Source of the DNA: Desulfonatronum thiodismutans
Lineage (GTDB): Bacteria > Desulfobacterota > Desulfovibrionia > Desulfovibrionales > Desulfonatronaceae
Length of the DNA stretch: 64,000 bases
Direction of reading: 5' to 3'
NCBI RefSeq assembly: GCF_000717475.1
Contig: NZ_JPIK01000012.1
Span: 124,001 to 188,000 of the forward strand
The notes below the pieces were generated by a model. The model saw nothing but the letters and a program-made list of their open reading frames with translations. It was not told where the DNA came from and searched no databases. Both the position numbers and the translations under genes were made by a program. This document shows, piece by piece, positions 37,264-45,579 of this stretch; the first letter of the stretch is position 1; every line of letters begins with the position of its first letter.

Positions 37264-37541
37264 ACGCCGCGCATCTCTTCGTCATGACGACCATTGTGCC
37301 CGACTTGCGGCCCGTTGTCGTCGCCTGGAAAAATATTCCCATCAAGGGCAGACAGTCCACCCTTTTCAACTCCTCTTCCTCTCCAGTCGAGAAACCAGTT
37401 CATCACTGGACAGGGCGGGCAAAGCCGGTCCATGTCGGCAGATCCGTCCGGCCAGAGATGCGCCCGGCCAAGTGAGCCGTCACAGAGGCATGCCTCTTGC
37501 TTCGATACTGCGTACGGCAACTATTTCCCATGGAGAGAGTC

Positions 37542-37979
37542 ATGCGCATAGACGGTTATCAGAATTTCTTGCGGGCAGTGGAATTTGCGGGACAGCCGGT
37601 TGTCCGGGAAAGTCAGGAAACAGGCTGGTTTCAGGGCGTTTCATCTTCCACCAGGGGCGACACCGTGAGCATTTCGCCAGCGGCCAGGGAAGCCCAGCAA
37701 GCCGTGCAGTCCGAAGACCACGACGATAATAACGCCGTGGAAGCCTTTAGGAAGTACATGCACAAAGCCAGGGGCGGGGTCGATTCTTCATCCAACAACC
37801 CCCTTGAGGCGCTGAGAGAGCGGCTGAAGGATCTGGAGAACAAACTGTCCTCGCTCGCCACCAGCCAGAGCATACCCGAGGAAACGAAAAGCAGCATGAT
37901 TCAGGCAATCCAGGCTGAAATCAGCCAGATTGCCTCTCAAATCGCCGAGCTTGAGGCACAAACCTCAGAGACGCCATGA
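37542..37979 (+). CDS. Hypothetical protein with DTVSIS motif and coiled-coil C-terminus
   Basis: A 145-residue protein starting at the ATG at 37542 after GGAGAGAG. A TTG 45 nt upstream is open but lacks a ribosome site. The motif DTVSISPAAREAQQAVQ lies near residue 45 and matches the neighbour at 36703. The C-terminal half (about 85-145) is strongly heptad-like and charged (ALRERLKDLENKLSSLATSQ), predicting a coiled coil. No signal peptide or membrane helix is seen. It may be a paralog or functional partner of the preceding gene. Family and function are unknown. Confidence 0.68.
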   Translation: MRIDGYQNFLRAVEFAGQPVVRESQETGWFQGVSSSTRGDTVSISPAAREAQQAVQSEDHDDNNAVEAFRKYMHKARGGVDSSSNNPLEALRERLKDLENKLSSLATSQSIPEETKSSMIQAIQAEISQIASQIAELEAQTSETP

Positions 37980-37998
37980 TTGTCACCTTGTTTTGATG

Positions 37999-38020
37999 AG
38001 CGACGCTTCCGCGTCGATTT
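37999..38020 (+). terminator. Possible weak intrinsic terminator hairpin
   Basis: A perfect 6-bp stem CGACGC/GCGTCG (38001-38006 and 38011-38016) with a TTCC tetraloop lies 21 nt after the coiled-coil gene and is followed by ATTTGA. The U-tract is poor, so termination is only possible. Confidence 0.35.
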
Positions 38021-38163
38021 GACTTAATTGAGGTATGAAATTAGGGGGTTCAGGATTTGTTGTAGAATCCAGATCCGAAATGAGCGTTGGACATGGAACT
38101 TCTTGTGTTTCCTGTTGCGGCACGCCGCCCCCTTTCAACCTCAAACAAATCAAGGTGGTTCTC

Positions 38164-38709
38164 ATGGTTAGAAAAGTAATGCTGTTCGCATTTGTCTCGT
38201 TGTTCGTCTCCAGTGGCGCTTATGCGATGAACCTTTCTTCATCGGATATGGAGCGGTTCATCAAGACGACCAAGGTGCTTGCTCCATACTTTGACGCGCT
38301 TGATGACGACGATGACGGTGACGACGACATGGCCGTTTTGAATGTCGAAAAAATCAAACAATTGGTGACGGAGGCCATGTCCGACAACGTCGAGATGCGG
38401 AACATCGTCCGGGGAAACGGATACGCTTCCGTGGATGCCTATGCTGAGCAGTACGCGCACATCATGAGAGCATACATGGCCTCTTCCGGCATGGGGCAAT
38501 TTCGCGAATTTGAGATGGCGATGGCCTCCATGAGCCCGGAACAGCGGCAGGCATTCGAAAGCTCTCCCTTTTTCCAAATGGCTTCAGAGACGCAAAAACA
38601 GCTTGCATCCGTCCCTGAGTCGCATATTCAAGCCATAACCCCGTATATGTCGCAATTGCACGAGGTTTTTGGGTATGATGAGGACGACGATGAGGATGAT
38701 TTCTTCTAG
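38164..38709 (+). CDS. Exported acidic protein of unknown function
   Basis: A 181-residue protein starting at the ATG at 38164 after AAGGTGG. It has a clear signal peptide (MVRKVMLFAFVSLFVSSGAYA) with a cleavage site after AYA. The mature part contains an Asp-rich run (DALDDDDDGDDDMAVLN) near residue 40 and a second acidic tail (DEDDDEDDFF) at the very C-terminus, with a helical Met-rich middle. The acidic clusters could bind divalent cations or reflect a halophilic periplasm. No family was recognised. It precedes the OmpA-like gene by 75 nt on the same strand. Confidence 0.75.
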   Translation: MVRKVMLFAFVSLFVSSGAYAMNLSSSDMERFIKTTKVLAPYFDALDDDDDGDDDMAVLNVEKIKQLVTEAMSDNVEMRNIVRGNGYASVDAYAEQYAHIMRAYMASSGMGQFREFEMAMASMSPEQRQAFESSPFFQMASETQKQLASVPESHIQAITPYMSQLHEVFGYDEDDDEDDFF

Positions 38710-38725
38710 ACCTCGGCATGAAACC

Positions 38726-38750
38726 CGCGGGCACGATACCCGCGTTGTTT
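38726..38750 (+). terminator. Possible weak terminator hairpin before the OmpA-like gene
   Basis: A 6-bp GC stem CGCGGG/CCCGCG (38726-38731 and 38739-38744) is followed by TTGTTT just after the acidic-protein gene. It is short and could be a partial terminator. Confidence 0.35.
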
Positions 38751-38784
38751 GGACATAATGGATGCATCTTGCAGAGGAAACAGC

Positions 38785-39804
38785 ATGCGATATTTTTTTT
38801 CGAAGTGCGTCATTTGTGTTGCCGCGCTCATTCTGATGGCAGCCGCGGCCCATGGTCAGGCCGAGTTTGAACGTGGTTCCACGATTATTTTCGAAGACAA
38901 CCTGAGACACGAAAAGATCGGAGAGTTCCCCTCGCAGTGGCGACTGGTCAGAGGAAGCGCGGAAGTGGCCCGGTACGAAGGGGAAAACGTCCTTTCGCTC
39001 CTGGTAACCCGGACGGAAGTCGCGCCGCTGATGCGGGAAAAGAGCTACCTGCCTCAGGCGTTCACCATTGAGTTCGATTATTTGATGAACGACCTCAGGC
39101 AACATGCCTACGAAATTACGTTCTTCAACGACAACGGCCGAAAATCCGGCTCACTGCGTATTACCGGGGAGCGGTTCATACTGAATGCATCCCGAGGCGG
39201 GACCGTCTCCGAAGGAAATACTTCCGAAACCAGAGCCGGGTTTCAACCGGGATGGAGACGGCTGGCCCTCTCGTTCAATCAGCATGAACTGCGCGTCTTT
39301 TCCGATGGCGTTCGGGTATTGAATGTCCCCCGCTTCGAAGAGGAACTGCGAAGCTTCCTGATCCACGGAGGGCGTCCCAATAATGCCAGACCCAATTCGG
39401 ATGCGTTCATCAGAAACGTGGTCGTGGCCGAAGGCGGGATGCCGCTTTACGAGCGCGTCATGTCGGAAGGGAGCTTTTCAACAACGGAAATCCAGTTCGA
39501 CGTGAACAGGGCCGACATCAAGCCGGAATCAGAAGGAATCATCGACCAAGTCTTCCAGCTCATGCGGGATCACCAGGACCTCCGTTTCTCTGTGGAAGGC
39601 CATACGGATTCCGACGGAGACGCCGAACTTAACCAGCGTCTTTCGCAACAGCGAGCTGAAAGCGTCGTTCGCGCATTGATTGAGAAGGGGATCAGCCCAG
39701 ATCGCCTGACGGCAAAAGGATGGGGCGCTTCCAAGCCCGTGGCCGACAACGCGACCGATGAAGGAAAAGCCCAGAACAGGCGGGTTGAGTTCGTTCGGCT
39801 GTAG
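38785..39804 (+). CDS. OmpA-like outer-membrane protein with N-terminal LamG/DUF1080-like domain
   Basis: A 339-residue protein starting at the ATG at 38785 with GAGGAAA upstream. It has a signal peptide ending HGQA (about residue 24). Residues of about 28-215 look like a concanavalin-type beta-sandwich (TIIFEDNL, WRRLALSFNQHELRVFSDG). Residues of about 225-338 are an OmpA C-terminal peptidoglycan-binding domain: VEGHTDSDGDAELNQRLSQQRAESV, GISPDRLTAKGWG and NRRVEFV. It would anchor to peptidoglycan through this domain and present the sandwich domain in the periplasm or at the outer membrane. The upstream neighbour is an exported acidic protein and the downstream neighbour is a REP-like hairpin. 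Confidence 0.88.
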   Translation: MRYFFSKCVICVAALILMAAAAHGQAEFERGSTIIFEDNLRHEKIGEFPSQWRLVRGSAEVARYEGENVLSLLVTRTEVAPLMREKSYLPQAFTIEFDYLMNDLRQHAYEITFFNDNGRKSGSLRITGERFILNASRGGTVSEGNTSETRAGFQPGWRRLALSFNQHELRVFSDGVRVLNVPRFEEELRSFLIHGGRPNNARPNSDAFIRNVVVAEGGMPLYERVMSEGSFSTTEIQFDVNRADIKPESEGIIDQVFQLMRDHQDLRFSVEGHTDSDGDAELNQRLSQQRAESVVRALIEKGISPDRLTAKGWGASKPVADNATDEGKAQNRRVEFVRL

Positions 39805-39839
39805 GCGACAAACGCACGCATTGTTAACCCGGCAACGGC

Positions 39840-39888
39840 TTAGGTCGCTTCGCGGCTCGTCCTACGGGACGGTCGCGAAGCGACCTAA
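39840..39888. repeat. REP-like long inverted repeat between convergent genes
   Basis: A 15-bp perfect inverted repeat (39840-39854 and 39874-39888, arms TTAGGTCGCTTCGCG) encloses a second inner stem CGTCC/GGACG, so about 49 nt can fold as one hairpin. It lies between the convergent OmpA-like gene (+) and the gene at 39912 (-). Size, GTAGGTCG-like ends and placement resemble repetitive extragenic palindromes, and it could also serve as a bidirectional terminator. No second copy was noticed in this window. Confidence 0.75.
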
Positions 39889-39911
39889 GACAAATTGCCG
39901 CTGAGCACCTT

Positions 39912-40346
39912 TCAAGACCGCCGCCTTCCGGCCTGTACACGCTCCCGGGCCTCGCCAATTCTTTCCAAAACATAACCCTCGAGAACCGGGTCCGGCTCTT
40001 CCACGTCGAAACAATAGCCGTCCTCGCCAAGCAGCCCCAGGGGCACGAGGTTGCCGTGTTCTTCCGGGTCGCTGACCGTGTCCGCGTAAAAGCAGACCGA
40101 CAGCCACCGCCCGTTCGCGTCTTCGACCACGTCCACCAGACAGAACAGTTCCCCAAAGGCCGAACCGGATGCCGAACCAGAACCCGCGACCTTCGCCCGC
40201 AGACTGGCGCTCACTCCCTCCCGCTCCACAAATTCCAGCGCATTTTCAGGAGTGCGCAACACTTCCAGCAGGCGCGTGAAGAAGGGGCGGACGAGCTTCG
40301 GATCGGTCTGCCATCTCGTCAGATACGTCTGGATATTTTCCAACAT
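39912..40346 (-). CDS. Conserved-looking hypothetical protein
   Basis: A 144-residue protein starting at the ATG at 40346, fixed by an AAGGAGA Shine-Dalgarno site. It is acidic, soluble-looking, and lacks a signal peptide or membrane helix. Features are TYLTRWQTDPKLVRPFF near the N-terminus, a Ser/Gly-rich linker (GSGSASGSAFGE) and a beta-rich C-terminal half (LFCLVDVVEDANGRWLSVCFYAD). I recognise no family. A longer frame continues upstream but has no ribosome site and poor coding character. It is convergent with the OmpA-like gene. Confidence 0.7.
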   Translation of the reverse strand: MLENIQTYLTRWQTDPKLVRPFFTRLLEVLRTPENALEFVEREGVSASLRAKVAGSGSASGSAFGELFCLVDVVEDANGRWLSVCFYADTVSDPEEHGNLVPLGLLGEDGYCFDVEEPDPVLEGYVLERIGEARERVQAGRRRS

Positions 40347-40568
40347 GCGTTCTCCTTGTTGGTTGAGATGTATAACGATGGGCGTTTGCCGCGAAAGACG
40401 GGCCGGATACTGACTCAATTCGGGACACCGTTCAAGACCGCCCGTGTCGCCTTTTGACATTTCTAGCCAAGCCCCATACATCCCAAAAAGTTCCTGAATA
40501 CATCCCAACAACCGTGCGCTGGTAACGGATGCACGCCCAGCGCTTTCCCAGCCATCCGGGGTTGATCC

Positions 40569-40958
40569 ATGAGAATCTACTTCTTCCTGCTGGCAATACT
40601 TTTCCTGGCCACAACGGTCACTCGGCTGTTGCTGCTCGTCATCTCCGCCGAACCTGCGCTTACCGTGAAAATCCTGGCCGACATCGCCTTTTTCGCCCTT
40701 TGCCTGTTGGCCTGCCACGGGCTGGCCTTCGGGCGACGCTACTTTTCCCCGTCATTCTGGGTTTGGCCCGGGCGACTGACGTTGATTCTGGGCGGGCTCC
40801 ACGTTCTCTTGGCGCTGTCGACCCTGGACGAATCCGCCTCACCGTTCTGGCCCATCGACCTGGGCATGGCGGTGGTCATCTACGGCCTCTTCGCCACTCC
40901 CGCGATCCTCTACGCCAATGAGCTGAAAACCGGCGCAACCTCGGCATCGAGCCCATAG
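40569..40958 (+). CDS. Small four-helix membrane protein, unknown function
   Basis: A 129-residue protein with four hydrophobic segments (about 3-22, 33-52, 70-86 and 95-115) and a short polar C-terminus. The ATG at 40569 lies 8 nt after GGGGTTG, a weak ribosome site. No motif identifies a family. It is followed 36-90 nt later by the MFS transporter on the same strand and may be co-transcribed with it. Confidence 0.68.
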   Translation: MRIYFFLLAILFLATTVTRLLLLVISAEPALTVKILADIAFFALCLLACHGLAFGRRYFSPSFWVWPGRLTLILGGLHVLLALSTLDESASPFWPIDLGMAVVIYGLFATPAILYANELKTGATSASSP

Positions 40959-41045
40959 CGACACGGGCCTCCGCTCGTCCTCGGCCCGGGCGGCGTGTTT
41001 CGTCCATTCCCTCGGCGTATTCCCCTTTCACTTTTTCCTCTGGTC

Positions 41046-42275
41046 ATGCCCATGCCTCTTGTCTCTCCCGGCACGGATACCGCGGGCTATCCGGCCTTTC
41101 GATCCGTGGTTCCCGGCCTGCTCAGCCTGATGGGCATTTTTTTCGCCAACTTCATGACCCGGGTCGTCCTCGCGCCGTTTTTGCTGCATATCCGCGACGA
41201 TTTCGACCTGACCAAGGCCCAGGCCGGGGAGCTGTTCTTCATCGTCTCCCTGGGCTACAGCGTGGCCCTGCTCTGCTCCGGCTTCTTCTCCTCCCGCCTG
41301 GAGCACCGTCAGGTGATCATGGTTTCCGCGGTGGGCATCGCCCTGGCCCTGGTCCTGGCCGCGTTCAGCCCGAACCTGCTCTGGCTGCGGTCGAGCCTGC
41401 TCTTGGTCGGCCTGTTCGGCGGGCTGTACTTCCCGTCCGGTTTCGCCGTGCTCACGTCCATGGTCCCGCACACCAACTGGGGCAAGGCCCTGGCCATCCA
41501 TGAGCTGGCTCCGAACCTCAGCTTCGTCCTGGCCCCTCTGCTGGCCGAAATGATGACCGGCCTGGGCCTGGGCTGGAGGGCGGCCCTGGGCGGAAACGCC
41601 CTGTTGGCCCTGGGCGCCTTGGTCCTGTTCCTCCGGTACTGCTCCGCGGGTCGGGAGAAAAGCATTCCTCCCCGGCCCAAAGCCTACCTGACCACTTTGG
41701 GCCAGGGCCGCTTCTGGATTCTGGCCGTCTTTTTCGCCATGGCCATCGGAGCCACCCAGGGCGTCTACTCCCAAACGCCGCTGTACCTGGTCAGCGTGCG
41801 CGACCTGCCGGCGGACTGGGTCAACTACCTCCTGGCCGCGTCCCGGGTTTCCGGCCTGTTTCTGGTCTTCTGGGCCGGGATGATCGTGGATCGCCTCGGT
41901 CCCATCCGGGCCTTGCGCATTTTTGTCGCCCTCACCGGCATCGCGACCATCACCTTCGGCCTGCTGCCCGGAAGCTGGGTCATGCTGGCGGTGCTGGTCC
42001 AGCCGACCATGGGCGGGTGCTTCTTTCCCGCCGGGTTCGCCGTGCTCTCCCTGGTCTACCCCGCGGCCGTCCGCCCCCTGGCCATCTCCCTGGTCGTACC
42101 CATGGCCGTGCTGGCCGGAGGCGGACTGATCCCGGCCGGACTCGGCATCTTCGGCGACCACGATCTCTTCGCCCTGGGCTTCATCCTCCTGGGCGCGGCG
42201 ATCCTGCTCAGCACGGTCCTGACCACGGCCCTCAAGCCGTCACAGTCGCCGTCGCAAGATCAATCCACGCCCTGA
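41046..42275 (+). CDS. Major facilitator superfamily transporter
   Basis: About 409 residues from the ATG at 41046; a GTG at 40995 would add 17. Twelve membrane helices are visible. The loop between helices 2 and 3 (GFFSSRLEHRQV) is the MFS motif-A region. Further motifs GGLYFPSGFAVLTSM and AGMIVDRLGPIRA (second-half motif A) support MFS. The substrate cannot be told from sequence. The regional context of cyclic-di-GMP, small proteins and the KamA-like protein gives no clear clue. No Shine-Dalgarno site was found close to either start, so the start is uncertain. Confidence 0.85.
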   Translation: MPMPLVSPGTDTAGYPAFRSVVPGLLSLMGIFFANFMTRVVLAPFLLHIRDDFDLTKAQAGELFFIVSLGYSVALLCSGFFSSRLEHRQVIMVSAVGIALALVLAAFSPNLLWLRSSLLLVGLFGGLYFPSGFAVLTSMVPHTNWGKALAIHELAPNLSFVLAPLLAEMMTGLGLGWRAALGGNALLALGALVLFLRYCSAGREKSIPPRPKAYLTTLGQGRFWILAVFFAMAIGATQGVYSQTPLYLVSVRDLPADWVNYLLAASRVSGLFLVFWAGMIVDRLGPIRALRIFVALTGIATITFGLLPGSWVMLAVLVQPTMGGCFFPAGFAVLSLVYPAAVRPLAISLVVPMAVLAGGGLIPAGLGIFGDHDLFALGFILLGAAILLSTVLTTALKPSQSPSQDQSTP

Positions 42276-42350
42276 TTCGCGGGCATCCGCCACATTGGCC
42301 GGCCGTGAATGGATCGCATTCGCGTTTTAACGTGTCTGCCCAGGGCTGAG

Positions 42351-42383
42351 TTCGATTTCGATCACGATTTCGATTTCGATTCA
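42351..42383. repeat. Short simple repeat of GATTTC-like units
   Basis: The sequence repeats TCGATTTCGAT-type units over about 33 nt in the intergenic region between the MFS gene and the KamA-like gene. It is a small microsatellite with one interruption and no recognised function. Confidence 0.6.
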
Positions 42384-42560
42384 GATGGCGGGTGAGGGTC
42401 ACGAACAAATCCGCTCTGCCCGACCGCCCAAAACCATTGACGAAAAAGCTTGCGTCCGGCACCTCTCTCCGGGGCGAACGCGCGGCACGACCGGGATCGG
42501 CCCGGCCCGAACATCCGCCGCAGTTGGGGTGATCGACGACAACATTTTGGAGCAGTGGGC

Positions 42561-45029
42561 ATGAAGACCTATTCCGTACGATTCAGTCATTCAGGAAACG
42601 AAGCGAACATTTCCCACGACGCGCTGCGGGCGGCGGTGGTGGATTTTCTGGAGCGCTGGGGCACGCGGTTCTATCTGGGGCCGGACTTCGGAACGCTTTT
42701 GGGCCATGGCGACCGGTTCGCGAACCTGCTTCGAGCCTGTGGAAAGGACGAGGCGGCGTTTTTCCAGGAGGTCTTGCATCAACTGGCCCAAGCTCATCAC
42801 CAGATGGACGACCGGGAAGGTCCGGAGGTGCGCGTCTCCGGGATCGTCCTGCCCAAGCGGCTGCTGCTGGTCTTCCTGGAGCAGATGCTTCCCGGCGACG
42901 GGTTCGTGGCGGTGCGTTCCGTGGAACAATACGCGGAGTTGACCAACACCGTGGTTCCGGAGGAGCAACGCGAGGATCTGCAACAGGTCATCGACACCTA
43001 CCCGGTGCGGCTGTCCCGGCATGTCCTGCGTCAGTCCCGCCTGTCCCGGCATGTGGCCTATCAATTCATGCCCTTTGTCCAGGAGCTGGACCAGACCGGC
43101 CTGAAAAACACCTGGATCGGCCAGTTTCACCAGGGGCTCTTGGAACAGATGTATCAGAACCGGCCGATCTTCGTCCTGCACATGAGCTGCCCGGTTTACT
43201 GCCGGTTCTGTTTCCGCAAGCACAAGGACTGCCGCAACCTGCCCGCTCCCACGGTGGAGGACGTCCAAAAGGCGGTGGAGCACATCGCCGCTTCGCCCCA
43301 GATCAAGGAGATCGTGCTCACCGGCGGGGAGCCGCTGATGAACAAGGCCACCCTGACCACGGCCGTGGCCGGCTTGGCCGGGATTCCCCACGTCCAGACC
43401 ATCCGGATCGCCTCCCGATGCATCTCCTACTATCCGTCCCTGTTCTTCGCGGAGAACGAATTCTGGCTGAACTACCTGATCAACCAGAACCGGGAGCTGC
43501 AAAAGACCAACAAAAAAATCGAAATCGCCACCCACTTCATCCACCCGGACGAAATCTCCCACTACAGCCTGGAAATCATTTCCCGGCTGGTCAAGGGCGG
43601 GGTCGGCGTCTACACCCAGACACCGTTCCTGAAGGACTGCAACGACACCGGCGCGGAACTGGCCGAACTCTACGCCCAACTGCGCGCCGTGGGCTCCGAG
43701 CTGCACTATATCTACATCCCGTGCAGCCCGATCCAGGGCAACAACATCTACTGGACGCCCATTTCCGCGGGCCACGCGGCCCTGGCCCATCTGCGCGGCC
43801 ACCTGCCCGACCGGGCCATGCCCATTTTGTGCACGGCCACCAAGATCGGCAAGATCGACTGGAACACCAGCGGCTGGGCCGTGGAGCAGAGCGGGGAGGA
43901 GCCGGACATGATCTGGATCCGCACGCCCTACACCGAGGGGTACTTCAAGTCCTTTGCTCCGCGATTTTCCCTGGAGAAGAGCCGCGTGAACCGCGAAGAA
44001 ACTCTGGACTCCCGGTTCATGGCCCAGATCGGCGACGAGTCCCTGTTTTTCGGCCACCTTTCCCAAAGCGCACCCCCGGTCAGGGACTTTGACCCCGAGG
44101 AGCTGGGCCGGGTCCAGCAACTCATTTGCCGGGACCAGCGCATCCGCCAAAGCATCGTCCCCACGGGCATCGAGGCCCTGCAGCGCGTCCACCGCACCCA
44201 GGTGGAGGTGGACGTGTCCGCGAACCGGGACATGGACGACATTCTGGAGTACATCCGGGCCAATCCGGAGATTTCGGACGTGGTCCTGGCCGCGGAGGAC
44301 AAGATTCTCAACCACCTGCCCGAGGTCCAGGCCTATGCCCGGGCCCTGCGCTCCCTGCCCCAGGTCACCGCCCTGCGGGTGCGCAGCCTGATGTTCGCTT
44401 ATGAACCCGAAGCCTTCACCGACGACGTGATCGCGGAACTCATCGCCCTGAACCACCTCGATCCCGCCCGCCCGACCCGCCTGGAACTGGAAACCCAGTT
44501 CGTCCACTCCAGCGAGTTCCGCCTGGTCCACGGCGAAATCATCCGCCGCCTCCTGGCCAACGGCGTGACCGTGTACAACAACATCGCCCTGCTCTCCGGG
44601 ATCAACGACTCCCCGGAGGAAATGAAACGGATCTGCTACAACTGCCGCCAGATCGGCATCGAACTCCAGAACCTGTATGTTGCCGGACTGCCGGTGCAGG
44701 AGGAATGGAACCGGGATAGGCCCGTGGAAGCCACCACGGTGATCGACCTGGCCACCCACCTGCGCCGCCACGAAAGCGGCCGGGAGGTCCCGCTGTACGT
44801 GGTCCGAACCCTGCTCGGCGACGCGGACTTCAACCTCAACGCCCGCATCGTCGTTGCCAACGCCGACCACGTCCTGATGCGCCTGCTCTGCGTAACCAAA
44901 AAAGCCATGCGCGATATTGATCCGGATTTTGACTGGCCCGAAGGAGTAACGGAGCAGGACGGCCACCCGGTGGTGCCGGTGCGCGGGCTGACGGCGCGGA
45001 CGAATCGGGACTTTTTTATGCGTGGATAA
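42561..45029 (+). CDS. KamA-family radical SAM protein with second degenerate KamA-like barrel
   Basis: An 822-residue protein with two KamA-like TIM-barrel halves. The first (about 110-460) has the radical SAM motif CPVYCRFC with Cys210, Cys214 and Cys217, and LTGGEPLMN, so it should bind a 4Fe-4S cluster and SAM. It lacks the GGGGK pyridoxal-phosphate lysine motif of lysine 2,3-aminomutase. The second (about 530-800) keeps the fold-level features (ELETQFVHSSEFRLVH, LLSGINDSPEEM) but has no CxxxCxxC motif. The ATG at 42561 has GGAG 8 nt upstream; the frame is open a further 111 nt without a better start. Its function is not established, and true lysine aminomutase activity is unlikely given the missing lysine motif. 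It is unrelated in sequence position to ablA at 55741. Confidence 0.85.
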   Translation: MKTYSVRFSHSGNEANISHDALRAAVVDFLERWGTRFYLGPDFGTLLGHGDRFANLLRACGKDEAAFFQEVLHQLAQAHHQMDDREGPEVRVSGIVLPKRLLLVFLEQMLPGDGFVAVRSVEQYAELTNTVVPEEQREDLQQVIDTYPVRLSRHVLRQSRLSRHVAYQFMPFVQELDQTGLKNTWIGQFHQGLLEQMYQNRPIFVLHMSCPVYCRFCFRKHKDCRNLPAPTVEDVQKAVEHIAASPQIKEIVLTGGEPLMNKATLTTAVAGLAGIPHVQTIRIASRCISYYPSLFFAENEFWLNYLINQNRELQKTNKKIEIATHFIHPDEISHYSLEIISRLVKGGVGVYTQTPFLKDCNDTGAELAELYAQLRAVGSELHYIYIPCSPIQGNNIYWTPISAGHAALAHLRGHLPDRAMPILCTATKIGKIDWNTSGWAVEQSGEEPDMIWIRTPYTEGYFKSFAPRFSLEKSRVNREETLDSRFMAQIGDESLFFGHLSQSAPPVRDFDPEELGRVQQLICRDQRIRQSIVPTGIEALQRVHRTQVEVDVSANRDMDDILEYIRANPEISDVVLAAEDKILNHLPEVQAYARALRSLPQVTALRVRSLMFAYEPEAFTDDVIAELIALNHLDPARPTRLELETQFVHSSEFRLVHGEIIRRLLANGVTVYNNIALLSGINDSPEEMKRICYNCRQIGIELQNLYVAGLPVQEEWNRDRPVEATTVIDLATHLRRHESGREVPLYVVRTLLGDADFNLNARIVVANADHVLMRLLCVTKKAMRDIDPDFDWPEGVTEQDGHPVVPVRGLTARTNRDFFMRG

Positions 45030-45115
45030 TCCTGAAATGAACAGCCGACTGGCATTCCGATTTCAGGTGAAGAGATAATCCTTCTTTTCCGCTGAAGGAA
45101 TGGAATCCAGAGTGT

Positions 45116-45197
45116 GATTTGGCTTTCGAACGCGACGACTCCCCAACTCGGAATGTGCGACTGTGAACGGGCTGCTGGACACCTTTATCATTTGCCA
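45116..45197 (+). pseudogene. Scar of a Phd/VapC toxin-antitoxin junction
   Basis: About 82 nt here align by eye with the antitoxin 3' end and toxin 5' end of the intact Phd/VapC pair (49227-49307), with GAACGCGAC, CCCCAACTCGG and GCTGCTGGACACCT in the same order. Frames are broken and there is no continuing toxin gene. It is a decayed copy of such a module and encodes nothing usable. Confidence 0.65.
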
Positions 45198-45327
45198 GTT
45201 ATCGTGAATCAGTCAGTGAACCGATCGGCGACAGACTGAAGACGGCCATTGAAAAAGCGAAATCAGGCAAATCCAGGCAAAGCTCATCCCGACAGGAATG
45301 GCCTAAATAAAGAAAAAAGGACAAGGC

Positions 45328-45579
45328 ATGGCTCAGCTTACCCTAGAACTCCCGGACGAGGTTTTTTCTGCTCGTAAGCAGCCACCCCGTCTCTTTGTGC
45401 ATGATTTGCGATTGGCCGCGGCGATTCACTGGTATGCGCGTGGCGAAATATCCATGGAAAAGGGGGCATTGATTGCCGGTCTGGATCGGAACGACTTTCT
45501 TGAAGCACTTGCCGCCCAGAAGGTTGATGTTTTCTCAGTGGATATGGACAGCTTAGCGAGTGAATTGCAACATGCCTGA
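45328..45579 (+). CDS. UPF0175-family antitoxin-like protein
   Basis: An 83-residue protein starting MAQLTLELPDEVFSARK, with the family pattern LRLAAAIHWYARGEISMEKGALIAGL followed by NDFLEAL. UPF0175 proteins are small helical DNA-binding-like proteins that accompany DUF3368 PIN-domain toxins. It overlaps the next gene by 8 nt, the usual tight coupling of such pairs. It is thus the predicted antitoxin of the 45572 toxin and probably represses the pair. A weak AAAAAAGG ribosome site precedes it. Confidence 0.88.
   Translation: MAQLTLELPDEVFSARKQPPRLFVHDLRLAAAIHWYARGEISMEKGALIAGLDRNDFLEALAAQKVDVFSVDMDSLASELQHA

Noticed and set aside
37404..37500. GEMM-like (c-di-GMP riboswitch) resemblance, GGGCAAAGCC-type segment before the coiled-coil gene
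   Set aside because: Only a few conserved positions match and the paired helices could not be drawn; covariance-model scoring would be needed.
42591..44966. 791-codon antisense frame opposite the KamA-like gene
   Set aside because: Composition is typical of antisense GC-rich frames, with no domain, while the plus strand has the radical SAM motif.
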